DNA of 64,000 nt from Botryococcus braunii (taxonomy: Eukaryota > Chlorophyta > Trebouxiophyceae), in the NCBI GenBank assembly GCA_002005505.1, contig MVGU01001159.1, positions 51,001 to 115,000 of the forward strand, written 5' to 3'. Below are positions 10,161 to 20,539 of this stretch, piece by piece. The translations under genes and the position numbers were made by a program. The notes below the pieces were generated by a model, which did no database searches, had not been told where the DNA came from, and worked only from the letters and a program-made list of their open reading frames with translations. Each line of letters opens with the position of its first letter. The stretch's first letter is position 1.

Positions 10161-13119
10161 TTACAAGAGTGGAGTAAAAAAGACCAGCCCAATGTTCAGG
10201 GACCCAAACCCCAATGTTTCAAGCTATGAGTCACACCCGGCGAGCGGCCAGCTGGCGACCCACAGCCGCCGCAATGATGAAACTGACCCGACGAATGACA
10301 AAATATCCCTCCACATCTTCTTGAGCAATGATGGCTTGGTTCAAAAGCCCCTGGAGCCTCTGCAACAAGGCCAGCGCATCAGCATGCAACCCTCCAAATG
10401 TTTCAAAAGCGAAGGCTTGGAAAGCCACAGGCGGCTGCTGACGCGACAACAAGACAGCATAGCGGGTCTGCTTGTCTTGGGCAGCGCGCGCGGCGGCCCC
10501 ACCCGGCACGAAGTGCAGCAAGTTGGCAACTGTGAGTGGGGAAGAGCCAACGATGTCGATATAAAGGTCACGCCCCTCCTCCCACGCATGGAGGCGGAGG
10601 TCTGCGCGACGGCGCTCCTGGCCAGGGACAGGGGTGGGAAAGGCGGGTTCCCGGGTGACCCGCTGACGAGCTGAGGTAAGGACAGCGTCCAGGCCGTTAC
10701 GAACGGAGTAATGTCGGCCGACAATGGCAACATCCCCCCCTGAGGTGCAGTGGACCGCGTGGTCGCCCCAGACATCCAACTCCCTCAAGCAGCACGGGCA
10801 TTGGGAGCCAGGGTGGAAAATGGGGATCAAGAGCTGGTATTGAAGGCGGCAGCGGAACGACTCTGGGGGCATGGTTTGCTGCAAATGGGGAACTGGGAGA
10901 GCCAGCAGCCAATCAGACGCTCCCGGCTGTGTAAGAGATTGGAGCACAGCACGGTCGCGATCCGAGCGAGCAGGGTCATCAAGAACCTCCTGGTATGCGC
11001 GGTGAGACAAGGGTTTGGACAGCCGGGCTTGCACTTTGCTGCGGACAAAATCCGGATCCTCGAAGAGCGCCGCATCGAAATCAGGAACAAGGGCGCAGTA
11101 GTCAGCCTTGGCAGCGAGGGCAGCGGGGACAAGAGGGGCAGTGGATGTCCCCAGAAGGCGGTCCTGGAGGGGGGCTGTCTGCGTGACGGAGGCGAGATAG
11201 GCACAAGGCAGAAGGGAAGTGGCCTTAGTGACCCCTAGACCCCCCTGGGCAATAGGCAAGCCAGCCAAGGTTTGCTGCAAAGGGCCAAAACCACCACCAC
11301 CAGCTGTGACAATGGATTGGAGGACCTGGGTTTGGAGCATATCAAAGGTCACCAAAGCTTGCGCAGCTGCAGCTGGCGGCATGGTCCGGGCTGTGAAAAC
11401 CACCTTGCAGGTCCCAAGGCAACTGCGAAGCAAGAGAAGCTCGGCTTGGGGGTGGCGGAGAATCGGCAAACGCTGGAGCGAGGCTGCCACGGCATCAACG
11501 TGCGCCTGGGCTACGGAAGCCGCGTACTCGACTGACACGGTGACCGCTGCCCCCAACACTATCAAACCAGCACGAGTTTCATTGACGAAGCCCAGAGGGA
11601 ACCCATCCAAATGCTGAGGGTTCGGGCGCGGCGACCACACACAGCACTTGTGAGGGTTGAGGCTCAAGCCATATGCGGGGGCCCGGTCAACAACCAACTG
11701 GACTGCCTGCTGCGCTGCGGGCACGGGACCAACAAACGTGCCGTCATCCAGATACCACCCTTGGTGTACGTCGGGACACTCCCGATGAAGGTCAAGGAGG
11801 AGTGGCTGGACAGTGAGCGCAAAAAGCAGCGGAGAGAGGGGGTCCCCTTGCTGGACCCCTGTTGTGGAGTCCACGACATGGGGCCCAACATACTGATGGG
11901 CCGCGCAGCCGTACGTCGTCGCCACATACTGCCAGATGCTGGGGCAATGGAGGGCGACTTCCCCAAGCATGCGGTTGCGGTCGACCGTATTGAAAGCATT
12001 TTGGAAGTCCAAGCTGACAACGACGAGGTCGGGGGAATCTTGCTGGTGTGCCACCAAGCGGTTGAGGGCATGGACGAGGCCTTCTGCACCCCCTCGGACT
12101 CCAACCCCAACTTGGTGTGGCTGCAAATACTCACTGACAGCGGGCAAGACGGCTGCAACAGCTATCTTGGAAACCAGACGGCGCAGGGTGAGCCCCACTG
12201 CAATGGGCCGGATACCCCCATTGGGCTTTAAGAGAGGGGTGATGGGAGCGCTGGCCCAATAAGATCGCAAGGGAGGGGGAACATCCCCAGCTAAGGCCCG
12301 ATTGACCACGCCAAGGAGGCTGTCCAGTAAGAGGTCTGAGCCACCTACAGAGAAGGCATGTTTTATATGTAATGGGGTCAAGCCGTCCCGCCCGCCAGCG
12401 GTACCAGGTGGGAAGGTTTTGAGGGCAGCCAAGACTTCCTCCACTTGGGCACGGTAAGGGGCCTGCGCAGGCGGGGCGCCAACGGGAAGCGGTCGGATAG
12501 GATGAAGCGCTGCCAATGTAGCACATGTGTCAGGCGTGGCTGGGGCGATGGTGGCAGGCTCCAACATCCGAACAGCCGCTGATAAATGGCCATCTGCAAC
12601 CTTGCGCAAGACGCGAGCGGCAAGCGCCGCATCGTCTAATGGGCGGGGTGGGGCAGTGGCTGCAGGCGCGGTGGCCAAGAGTTCATCAATTAGGCCATCA
12701 ATATCCCCATCCAACCATGCGCGGGCCCGACGGCGGACGTGCTGCGCAACTCCCTCACCCCGAGGCCTGCGACGAGCTGACAGGACGCACATCGGAAGGA
12801 TCAACAGCTCAACCCAGGCAGCCTCGGAGCCCGAGTCCGCAACAGCCTTGAGAGCGGACCGCAATGCTGCAGCCCAAGGTATCCAGGCTGACCTAGGGAC
12901 CCTGCGGTACGAATGGTGACCAAGGGTGAAAACGTGATGGACAAGGGCAGGGGTCAGGGGATGGCGGCGGACACGGGCCGGGGGAGCAGAGGGCGGAGGA
13001 TCAGCAACGGCGGCGGATGCACGCGGTCGTCCTCGGGGTTGCGAATGGAGGCGGCCCTGGGGCTCTGAAGTATCCTGCGGCGGCGGTGCAGGGCGGGGAA
13101 GGCCAGGAAGAAGGTTAAC
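10161..13119 (-). mobile_element. RLE-type LINE, copy 1 (5'-truncated)
   Basis: Minus-strand element running from 13119 (5', truncated in the linker after the zinc finger) to 10161 (3'). The 3' end ACTCTTGTAA is shared exactly with the tail at 16994-17235. The 5' junction at about 13119 abuts sequence from the C-terminal part of copy 2 and is not flanking host DNA. Truncation at the 5' end is typical for LINEs. Confidence 0.75.
10231..13119 (-). CDS. Reverse transcriptase with C-terminal restriction-like endonuclease, copy 1
   Basis: The frame is open from 13119 to the stop at 10231; the initiating codon is lost to truncation. It encodes a Pro/Arg-rich linker, then PLTPALVHQVFTLGHHSYRR leading into the RT. 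RT motifs are VVSLDFQNAFNTVDR, QQGDPLSPLLFAL and YLDDGT (11743-11754). Downstream come a zinc motif CPCCLRELDVWGDHAVHC, then RRADLRLHAWEEG...YIDIVGSS and DKQTRY. These match the CCHC plus PD-(D/E)XK-type endonuclease order of R2-like LINEs, with R..AD, D and K...Y positions visible. Those LINEs nick a target and prime reverse transcription there. Clade placement below R2-like is not possible by eye. Confidence 0.8.
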   Translation of the reverse strand, partial: VNLLPGLPRPAPPPQDTSEPQGRLHSQPRGRPRASAAVADPPPSAPPARVRRHPLTPALVHHVFTLGHHSYRRVPRSAWIPWAAALRSALKAVADSGSEAAWVELLILPMCVLSARRRPRGEGVAQHVRRRARAWLDGDIDGLIDELLATAPAATAPPRPLDDAALAARVLRKVADGHLSAAVRMLEPATIAPATPDTCATLAALHPIRPLPVGAPPAQAPYRAQVEEVLAALKTFPPGTAGGRDGLTPLHIKHAFSVGGSDLLLDSLLGVVNRALAGDVPPPLRSYWASAPITPLLKPNGGIRPIAVGLTLRRLVSKIAVAAVLPAVSEYLQPHQVGVGVRGGAEGLVHALNRLVAHQQDSPDLVVVSLDFQNAFNTVDRNRMLGEVALHCPSIWQYVATTYGCAAHQYVGPHVVDSTTGVQQGDPLSPLLFALTVQPLLLDLHRECPDVHQGWYLDDGTFVGPVPAAQQAVQLVVDRAPAYGLSLNPHKCCVWSPRPNPQHLDGFPLGFVNETRAGLIVLGAAVTVSVEYAASVAQAHVDAVAASLQRLPILRHPQAELLLLRSCLGTCKVVFTARTMPPAAAAQALVTFDMLQTQVLQSIVTAGGGGFGPLQQTLAGLPIAQGGLGVTKATSLLPCAYLASVTQTAPLQDRLLGTSTAPLVPAALAAKADYCALVPDFDAALFEDPDFVRSKVQARLSKPLSHRAYQEVLDDPARSDRDRAVLQSLTQPGASDWLLALPVPHLQQTMPPESFRCRLQYQLLIPIFHPGSQCPCCLRELDVWGDHAVHCTSGGDVAIVGRHYSVRNGLDAVLTSARQRVTREPAFPTPVPGQERRRADLRLHAWEEGRDLYIDIVGSSPLTVANLLHFVPGGAAARAAQDKQTRYAVLLSRQQPPVAFQAFAFETFGGLHADALALLQRLQGLLNQAIIAQEDVEGYFVIRRVSFIIAAAVGRQLAARRV

Positions 13120-16100
13120 AACCCTCCCAATGTTTCAAAAGCGAAGGCTTGGAAAGCCACAGGCGGCTGCTGACGCGACAACAAGACAGCATAGCGGGTC
13201 TGCTTGTCTTGGGCAGCGCGCGCGGCGGCCCCACCCGGCACGAAGTGCAACAAGTTGGCAACTGTGAGTGGGGAAGAGCCAACGATGTCGATATAAAGGT
13301 CACGCCCCTCCTCCCACGCATGTAGGCGGAGGTCTGCGCGACGGCGCTCCTTGCCAGGGACAGGGGTGGGAAAGGCGGGTTCCCGGGTGACCCGCTGACG
13401 AGCTGAGGTAAGGACAGCGTCCAGGCCGTTACGAACGGAGTAATGTCGGCCGACAATGGCAACATCCCCCCCTGAGGTGCAGTGGACCGCGTGGTCGCCC
13501 CAGACATCCAACTCCCTCAAGCAGCACGGGCATTGGGAGCCAGGGTGGAAAATGGGGATCAAGAGCTGGTATTGAAGGCGGCAGCGGAACGACTCAGGGG
13601 GCATGGTCTGCTGCAAATGGAGAACTGGGAGAGCCAGCAGCCAATCAGACGCTCCAGGCTGTGTAAGAGATTGGAGCACAGCACGGTCGCGATCCGAGCG
13701 AGCAGGGTCATCAAGAACCTCCCGGTATGCGCGGTGAGACAAGGGTTTGGACAGCCGGGCTTGCACTTTGCTGCGGACAAAATCCGGATCCTCGAAGAGC
13801 GCCGCATCGAAATCAGGAACAAGGGCGCAGTAGTCAGCCTTGGCAGCTAGGGCAACGGGGACAAGAGGGGCAATGGATGTCCCGCGAAGGCGGTCCTGAA
13901 GGGGGGCGGTCTGCGTGACAGAGGCGAGATAGGCACAAGGCAGAAGGGAAGTGGCCTTAGTGACCCCGAGACCCCCCTGGGCAATAGGCAAGCCAGCCAA
14001 GGTTTGCTGCAAAGGGCCAAAACCACCACCACCAGCTGTGACAATGGATTGGAGGACCTGGGTTTGGAGCATATCAAAGGTCACCAAAGCTTGCGCAGCT
14101 GCAGCGGGCGGCATGGTCCGAGCTGTGAAAACCACCTTGCAGGTCCCAAGGCAACTGCGAAGCAAGAGAAGCTCGGCTTGGGGGTTGCGGAGAATCGGCA
14201 AACGCTGGAGCGAGGCTGCCACGGCATCAACGTGCGCCTGGGCTACGGAAGCCGCGTACTCGACTGACACGGTGACCGCTGCCCCCAACACTATCAAACC
14301 AGCACGAGTTTCATTGACGAAGCCCAGAGGGAACCCATCCAAATGCTGAGGGTTCGGGCGCGGCGACCACACACGGCACTTGTGAGGGTTGAGGCTCAAG
14401 CCATATGCGGGAGCCCGGTCAACAACCAACTGGACTGCCTGCTGCGCTGCGGGCACGGGACCAACAAACGTGCCGTCATCCAGATACCACCCGTGGTGTA
14501 CGTCGGGACACTCCCGATGAAGGTCAAGGAGGAGTGGCTGGACAGTGAGCGCAAAAAGCAGCGGAGAGAGGGGGTCCCCTTGCTGGACCCCTGTTGTGGA
14601 GTCCACGACATGGGGCCCAACATCCTGATGGGCCGCGCAGCCGTACGTCGTCGCCACATACTGCCAGATGCTGGGGCAATGGAGGGCGACTTCCCCAAGC
14701 ATGCGGTTGCGGTCGACCGTATTGAAAGCATTTTGGAAGTCCAAGCTGACAACGACGAGGTCGGGGGAATCTTGCTGGTGTGCCACCAAGCGGTTGAGGG
14801 CATGGACGAGGCCTTCTGCACCCCCTCGGACTCCAACCCCAACTTGGTGTGGCTGCAAATACTCACTGACAGCGGGCAAGACGGCTGCAACAGCTATCTT
14901 GGAAACCAGACGGCGCAGGGTGAGCCCCACTGCAATGGGCCGGATACCCCCATTGGGCTTCAAGAGAGGGGTGATGGGAGCGCTGGCCCAATAAGATCGC
15001 AAGGGAGGGGGAACATCCCCAGCTAAGGCCCGATTGACCACGCCAAGGAGGCTCTCCAATAAGAGGTCTAAGCCACCTACAGAGAAGGCATGTTTTATAC
15101 GTAATGGGGTCAAGCCGTCCCGCCCGCCAGCGGTACCAGGTGGGAAGGTTTTGAGGGCAGCCAAGACTTCCTCCACTTGGGCACGGTAAGGGGCCTGCGC
15201 AGGCGGGGCGCCAACGGGAAGCGGTCGGATAGGATGAAGCGCTGCCAATGCAGCACATGTGTCAGGCGTGGCTGGGGCGATGGTGGCAGGCTCCAACATC
15301 CGAACAGCCGCTGATAAATGGCCATCTGCAACCTTGCGCAAGACGCGAGCGGCAAGCGCCGCATCGTCTAATGGGCGGGGTGGGGCAGTTGCTGCAGGCG
15401 CGGTGGCCAAGAGTTCATCAATTAGGCCATCAATATCCCCATCCAACCATGCGCGGGCCCGACGGCGGACGTGCTGCGCAACTCCCTCACCCCGAGGCCT
15501 GCGACGAGCTGATAGGACGCACATCGGAAGGATCAACAGCTCAACCCAGGCAGCCTCGGAGCCCGAGTCTGCAACAGCCTTGAGAGCGGACCGCAATGCT
15601 GCAGCCCAAGGTATCCATGCTGACCTGGGGACCCTGCGGTACGAATGGTGACCAAGGGTGAAAACTTGATGGACAAGGGCAGGGGTCAGGGGATGGCGGC
15701 GGACACGGGCCGGGGGAGCAACCCCCGGCCCGTGTCCGCCGCCACGGGCCGGGGGTTGCTCCCCCGGCCCGTGGCGGCGGATGCGCGCGGTCGTCCTCGG
15801 GGCTGCGAATGGAGGCGGCCCTGGGGCTCTGAAGTATCCTGTGGCGGCTGATGCGGCGGCGGTGCAGGGCGGGGAAGGCCAGGAAGAAGGTTAACATCAG
15901 GGGGAACCAGGCCATCCTCCAGATTCCACAAGCGCTGGCAGGTGTCTGGGTTGGTTGCGCACGAAAGAACTCCCAGGGAATGGGTTTTGAAGCAAGTGGT
16001 GCACAACCAGCTGGAGGTAGCTCGCAAGATGGCTTCAAGCTTCCTGTACTCTGCTGGGGATCTGAGTTGCGACACCCAGTCATCCCGCCCAGCATCGCCG

Positions 16101-16213
16101 AGCTTGTGGAACCTCTGCAAGTGACGTAGGAGCCCAGCACCCGTAGTGATCTTACGAGACTTGCATGATGCCTTCCAAGGGCAGGTGGGGTCAAACAGAG
16201 GAACGCTGGCCAT
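13120..16213 (-). pseudogene. RLE-type LINE protein, copy 2: zinc finger, RT and endonuclease, frame-broken
   Basis: ATG 16213 lies just below the 5' monomers and begins MASVPLFDPTCPWKASC..., a C2H2-type finger (C-x5-C-x13-H-x4-H), followed by a Cys-rich CTTCFKTH segment and a Pro/Arg-rich linker. A GC-rich palindromic replacement at 15721-15780 makes the linker 32 bases longer than in copy 1 and shifts frame. The RT to endonuclease part is then open from about 15690 to 13120, with YLDD at 14475-14486, and is over 95% similar to copy 1 by eye. The last ~50 codons are missing; instead the frame runs on into copy 1 linker sequence and stops at 12954. Copies 1 and 2 together show the full domain order. 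Confidence 0.75.
15695..15772. repeat. Two adjacent GC-rich palindromes in the linker of copy 2
   Basis: Arms of 22 bp at 15695-15716 and 15722-15743 flank a 5-base loop. They are followed by 12-bp arms at 15744-15755 and 15761-15772, also with a 5-base loop. The same GGGCCGGGGG core is used in all arms. Copy 1 has 28 unrelated bases in place of 15721-15780. Confidence 0.85.
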
Positions 16214-16250
16214 GGCATCACCAGCTGGGAAACCCAACCCCAAGACCGTG

Positions 16251-16800
16251 CTGGATGCTGGAAAGTGGTGAAGCCCCCAGTCCCTCTGAAAAACTGGCTG
16301 GGCTGAGGCGAAGCGGAGAAGAAAAGGGAAAACCAAGATGATGTGTGAAGAAACACAGGAGTAAGTGTTGTAAAACACTGGAATCTCCGTAAGTGCTGGA
16401 TGCTGGGAAGGGGTGAAGCCGTAAGTCCCTGTGAAAGACGGGCCGGCGGAGGCAAATCTGAGGGGCCAAAAAAGAAAAAGAAAAAACCAATACTGTGTGT
16501 TAAGAAACACAGGAAGTGGGGAAGAACACGGGAAATTCCGCAGATGCCAGACACCAGAAAGTCAGAAGCTGCCAGTCCTGCGGAAAGACTGGCCGAGCTG
16601 GTGCAAATCTGAGGAAGAAAACAGGAAAACCAATACGATGTGGTATCAAACTGAGAATGAAGTGTTGAAAAACACTGGAAATTCCGCAAAGGCTGGACGC
16701 TGAAAGTGGCGAAGCTGCCAGCCCCGCTTAAAGACTGGCCAGGCGGAAGCAAATTTGAGAAAAAAAGATAAAATCAATACTATGGGTGACGAAACACATT
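16251..16800 (-). repeat. Four tandem ~147-bp monomers at the 5' end of the RLE-type LINE
   Basis: Diverged tandem units begin near 16251, 16396, 16546 and 16693 (spacings 145, 150 and 147). Each contains CTGGATGCTG, GAAGC.GCCAG, GACTGGCC, GGCAAATCTGAGG, an A-rich stretch, AACCAATACT and AACACTGGAAATTCCG. They lie immediately upstream (minus strand) of ATG 16213. Known parallel: rodent L1 elements carry tandem promoter monomers here. Promoter activity is inference. Confidence 0.75.
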
Positions 16801-16993
16801 ATCTTCTTCTTCTTCTCTAAGACTACTGGAAAGAGTTGAATGCAGCTTTCCTCGCATCTCCATTGCCATGACGCCCTTCTGGTAGGCCACTGGCTGCTGT
16901 AGATATTGGGCACTCCAGCAAGATTGCATTGATGTAATTCTTTTCTTTTCTTTCCTTGCGCTCAGGTGCGGGCCTTCTTCACTTCTGGTCTCA
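16801..16993. other. Sequence between the LINE 5' monomers and the detached 3' tail
   Basis: About 190 bases with CTT-rich and TTTTC-rich runs and no ORF of interest. If the copy-2 piece is circularly permuted, this would be the original flanking or tandem-spacer sequence. Confidence 0.4.
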
Positions 16994-17235
16994 TTACAAG
17001 AGTGGAGTAAAAAAGACCAGCCCAATGTTCAGGGACCCAAACCCCAATGTTTCAAGCAATGAGTCACACCCGGCGAGCGGCCAGCTGGCGACCCACAGCC
17101 GCCGCAATGATGAAACTGACCCGACGAATGACAAAATATCCCTCCACATCTTCTTGAGCAATGATGGCTTGGTTCAAAAGCCCCTGGAGCCTCTGCAACA
17201 AGGCCAGCGCATCAGCATGCAACCCTCCCAATGTT
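16994..17235 (-). repeat. Detached 3' tail of an RLE-type LINE
   Basis: Collinear with 10161-10402 without gaps; the two differ at only about one base over the first 236 bp. It encodes the C-terminal ~50 residues of the LINE protein plus the 3' UTR. It ends at AACCCTCCCAATGTT (17221-17235), the same 15-mer at which copy 2 begins (13120-13134). Confidence 0.85.
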
Positions 17236-17358
17236 CGTCTTCTTCTTCTTGCAGTACCCCTTTCGTGTACGAATGTACCGCTGAGCTCTGGGCGCTCCTC
17301 AATTCTCGAGCTCTCGACGCTCCATTCCTGATTGTACTGCCGAGCTCTCGGCGCTCGG
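17236..17358 (+). pseudogene. Short gypsy gag-like fragment and low-complexity sequence
   Basis: CAGTACCCCTTTCG, CGAATGTACCGCT and GGGCGCTCCT are shared with the gag start of gypsy-E (about 52848-52895), where they encode ECTA..WALL. The rest consists of repeated CGAGCTCTCGGCGCT-like blocks. Only about 50 bases are clearly related. Confidence 0.4.
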
Positions 17359-17593
17359 AAACTCCATTGCCACAGGATGGGTAGTAAACCCCTGAGATGC
17401 TGACTAAAGGCTAGCATGCACGTGATCGAAATCACAATCAACCGAGAGATACTTCAGGTGAAAGAACCAAGGAACAAACTGATGAGAAAAAGGGGGTAGC
17501 TTGAAAAGCAAGCTACACTCTTGCAGTCTGTCGGTTCACTATGCTTGACTTGGCATTCCTGGGGGAGCGGTCGTTCATCGCACCTTTATCGGT
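17359..17593. repeat. 235-bp dispersed repeat, copy 1
   Basis: Collinear and nearly identical with 51126-51360; flanks differ on both sides. It contains a perfect hairpin at 17496-17516 (GTAGCTTG, 5-base loop, CAAGCTAC). No terminal inverted repeats and no ORF. It may be a small non-autonomous element or a fragment of a larger one. Confidence 0.7.
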
Positions 17594-18540
17594 GACGGTG
17601 GTGTGAACCACGGGTTTTGGAAGAAGTAATCTGTACTTGTTGTTCCTCAACATGGCTTACAACTCGACCGATTTGATTCTTATGATTGTTCGAGGCTCGT
17701 GAATGACCGTCCCAGGTTTGCGACGAGCTGTTAGGTCATGCCAAAAAGAGAACAGCCACGGGCTACGCCATTTGGGCGGGCAAGGTCATACGTCAGTAAT
17801 TTCAGTCTGGACGCATTGCTTACGCCGAGTTGATCAATTTGAATGCAAGCATTATCATGAAGTGATCGTTTACAAGCTCGACTCTCAGACGTCGCAGCTT
17901 ACAGGGTCCCCAGGGGACCAAGAGCAAAGAGCGTTGCATTCAGCTTGAAGGCCACAGACAAGCGATTGCAAGTTTTGAAATTCAGTTTCTGTGCTCCACC
18001 ATATGAATTGTTGATTAGCTGAGTACCTCTATTGCTTGCTACAGCAGGGCTTGAAGTGGCTGAACAATGCGGTGAAAGCACGTTGAAGACAAAGGCAGGC
18101 TTTCAATGTTTGGTTGATGCGCCAAAATTTATTTTGAATTATTTCCTGAGCTATTTCATGCTTAAGCATTGCTGAATTGACTGTAACTAACAGGACTGAC
18201 CTGACCATAGCAGAATGCTAAAGCACAGCCTGGGGAGAAGGAAAGGCTGCAGCAAGGAGCTGGGAAGGGCTGAAAGAAGCCTGATTATGAGTGTTCGTGT
18301 GTGGTACACAGCATCACACAAGCAAGCAATTTTCATTTGAATTATGTGGATGTTGGAATGTCTGCTAGGGCATGCAAAATTCATTAAACACTTTCAATGA
18401 TCTGTAACTTTCACAAGAGCAAATAAGATGAGACCTGGCTGATAAGTTATGGAAAGCGTGCTACTTGTTAATATGCAAGTATTGTGTCCTGCTTTGAGCA
18501 TGCGCAGAGCTCGGCATAGCGGTCAGGGCCTGCAGAGTCG
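17594..18540. other. Stretch with no recognisable gene
   Basis: Short ORFs only, none with recognisable motifs. No clear repeat partner elsewhere in the window. Confidence 0.5.
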
Positions 18541-18865
18541 AGGGGGACACAGAGGGCTCACCATGCACCATGCACTTTGATAAAAGAGAAGGTCTAAACC
18601 TTCAGGTTGCCATTATTTTTTAGACTGCTGCACACAATGGATCAGTTCAGAACTGGCTGTACAGAGGAGGCCTGGCTGATGGGACCTGCAAGGGGCTGAG
18701 AGTGCAGGTGGGACACAGAGGGCTTACCGTGCACGTTGATAAAAGAGAAGGTCTCGAAGCTCATCTTGCAATCATTTGTAGAACTGCTGCACACGAGTGG
18801 ATCAGGTCATGACTGGCTATACAAAGGAGGTCTGGCTGATGGGACCTGCAAAGGTCTGAGGTAAA
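18541..18865. repeat. Two diverged tandem units of ~165 bp
   Basis: Both units share GGGACACAGAGGGCT, GATAAAAGAGAAGGTCT, CTGCTGCACAC, ACTGGCT and GGCTGATGGGACCTGCAA. The GCCTGGCTG..AGG.CCTGCA motif recurs less exactly near 18990 and 19150. Confidence 0.7.
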
Positions 18866-19261
18866 CGCTTGACGAGGATTACGGCTATTAGGAATTATAT
18901 CAGGTTGATCACCATGGGTTGAATTAGGATACAGCTTGTAATGCTATGAGACATGAATAAATTACCCGCCAAGTAAATCATTGCAAGAGTGGGCCTGGCT
19001 GTCAGGTCCTGCAAGTGGCTTTGGAAAGCGCTCGAGGAATATGTCTGCGGGGAGTTGGAAGGGGTTTCTCATTGTCAGAAAGGTTATTATAAAGCTGGAT
19101 AAGTTATCTGACATGTGTAGTCAGCCTGCAATTGAAGCATTACAAGCGTGTGCCTAGCTGCCAGGGCCTGCAGGGGGTAGAGCACTGCTTGACCAGGAAT
19201 ATGGCTGTTGGGATTCATCAAGGGTTTCTTACTGTCACATAATTACGTTGAAATGCGTGTC

Positions 19262-20130
19262 AACCTCGCAGACATGATTGATTCAGCCCTCAATGAAAAC
19301 CTTGCATGAGTAGGCCTGGCTGGCTAGCAGAGTTTGTAGAGGGTGGAGGAAGCGCACGGGGAGAGCGAATCAGGAATTTGCATGCAGCCCATTTATTAAA
19401 TGTAATCTGCCTTGCTGTGTGGGGGGCTCGGAAGGGCTGGACTTTCTTGCTTTGTAATATTGGTTACTGGCAGAGCATGCAAGGTGCAAGATGAATGCTC
19501 CAGTAGTTGGACATGGGGTAATGCGAATTTTTGTGCGTTGTCGGAAGAGTTGCACTTTTTGACACCTGAAGAAACACAAGGGGGGAACTTGCTTGGAGTG
19601 GCACGTCATTTGCAGGAGGAGAACATGCAGGATAAGGCAGGTTACTGGTGTGCCCTGCTGCCAAGACCTGCAAGGGGTGGAAGCACGTGCTGAACCAGGA
19701 GGGTGGCTGCTAGAATCATCGTCCATATGTTATTGAAAAGGCGTGAAACCTCTCTGGCATGAATAATTCAGCCCTCCATTGAAATAGTGCATGATGGGGC
19801 CTGGCTTGCAGAGTTAGAGGATTGAGGAGGCGCATAGGGAGAGTGAATCAGGGATTTCATGTAGCCCAGCTGTCCCACAAGGTAATATGCCTTGCAGTAT
19901 GGGGACTTGAAAGGGTTGGGTTTTCTTGCTTTTTAATGTTTGTTATTAAAAAGGCATGCAAGGTGCAATGCGAGAGTTGCGGTGGCCAGGCAGGCCAGAT
20001 ATTTGACGTGGTGTACGGCGCTTGTGTGTTTTGTTGGAAGAGTTGCTCTATTTGACACCTGAAGGGATAGAAGGGAAGATTTACTCGGGGTGGCCCGTAA
20101 TTTGCAGAGAACATGCATGAAAGGTGCAAT
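19262..20130. repeat. Two diverged direct repeats of ~485 bp
   Basis: Bases from about 19270-19640 and 19755-20120 align end to end: TTCAGCCCTC, GGCCTGGCT, GGGAGAG.GAATCAGG, TTTCTTGCTTT, GGCATGCAAGGTGCAA, TTTGACACCTGAAG and ATTTGCAG..GAACATGCA occur in the same order. No coding potential is evident. Confidence 0.7.
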
Positions 20131-20539
20131 TGCTAGCGTGCAATACAAGGCGTAGGCGAGACATGTGCTTTGGACAGTCTATGCTAATGTGCTTGTAATG
20201 GCAAGACCCACATGAAGGTGGGTGTGAAGGGCAGAAGGGGCCCATCATAATGCCAGTGCCAGAAATGGCACCTAGCTTGCCAATATGTAAGATGTGCTCA
20301 ATAGAGGGAGGCTTGCTTGTGGATGTGCTCAACAGAGGGCAGTTCTGATGAGTTGTGTGGAAGAGGCAGACCCACAGAGAGGAGGAAAGGGGTTTGGGAT
20401 ACATGGTCAGCTGCTGCGCTTGCGTGTGCCAAGGGGAATTAGGCTGGTGGGCAGAGAGCTCATGAAAGGAGGGAGGGTTGATTGGCAGAGAGCCCATGGA
20501 AGAAGAGAGGGTTGCTTGATGAGGGCATGATGAGCAAAA

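Noticed and set aside
10827..11617. Plus-strand frames of 60-206 codons opposite the RLE LINE
   Set aside because: Antisense shadows of a GC-rich coding region; no motif of their own, and the same shadows recur over copy 2.
15541..16752. 403-codon minus-strand protein with aromatic-rich repeats
   Set aside because: It reads through the 5' monomers and linker of the RLE LINE in a non-coding frame; the zinc-finger frame starting at 16213 is the supported one.
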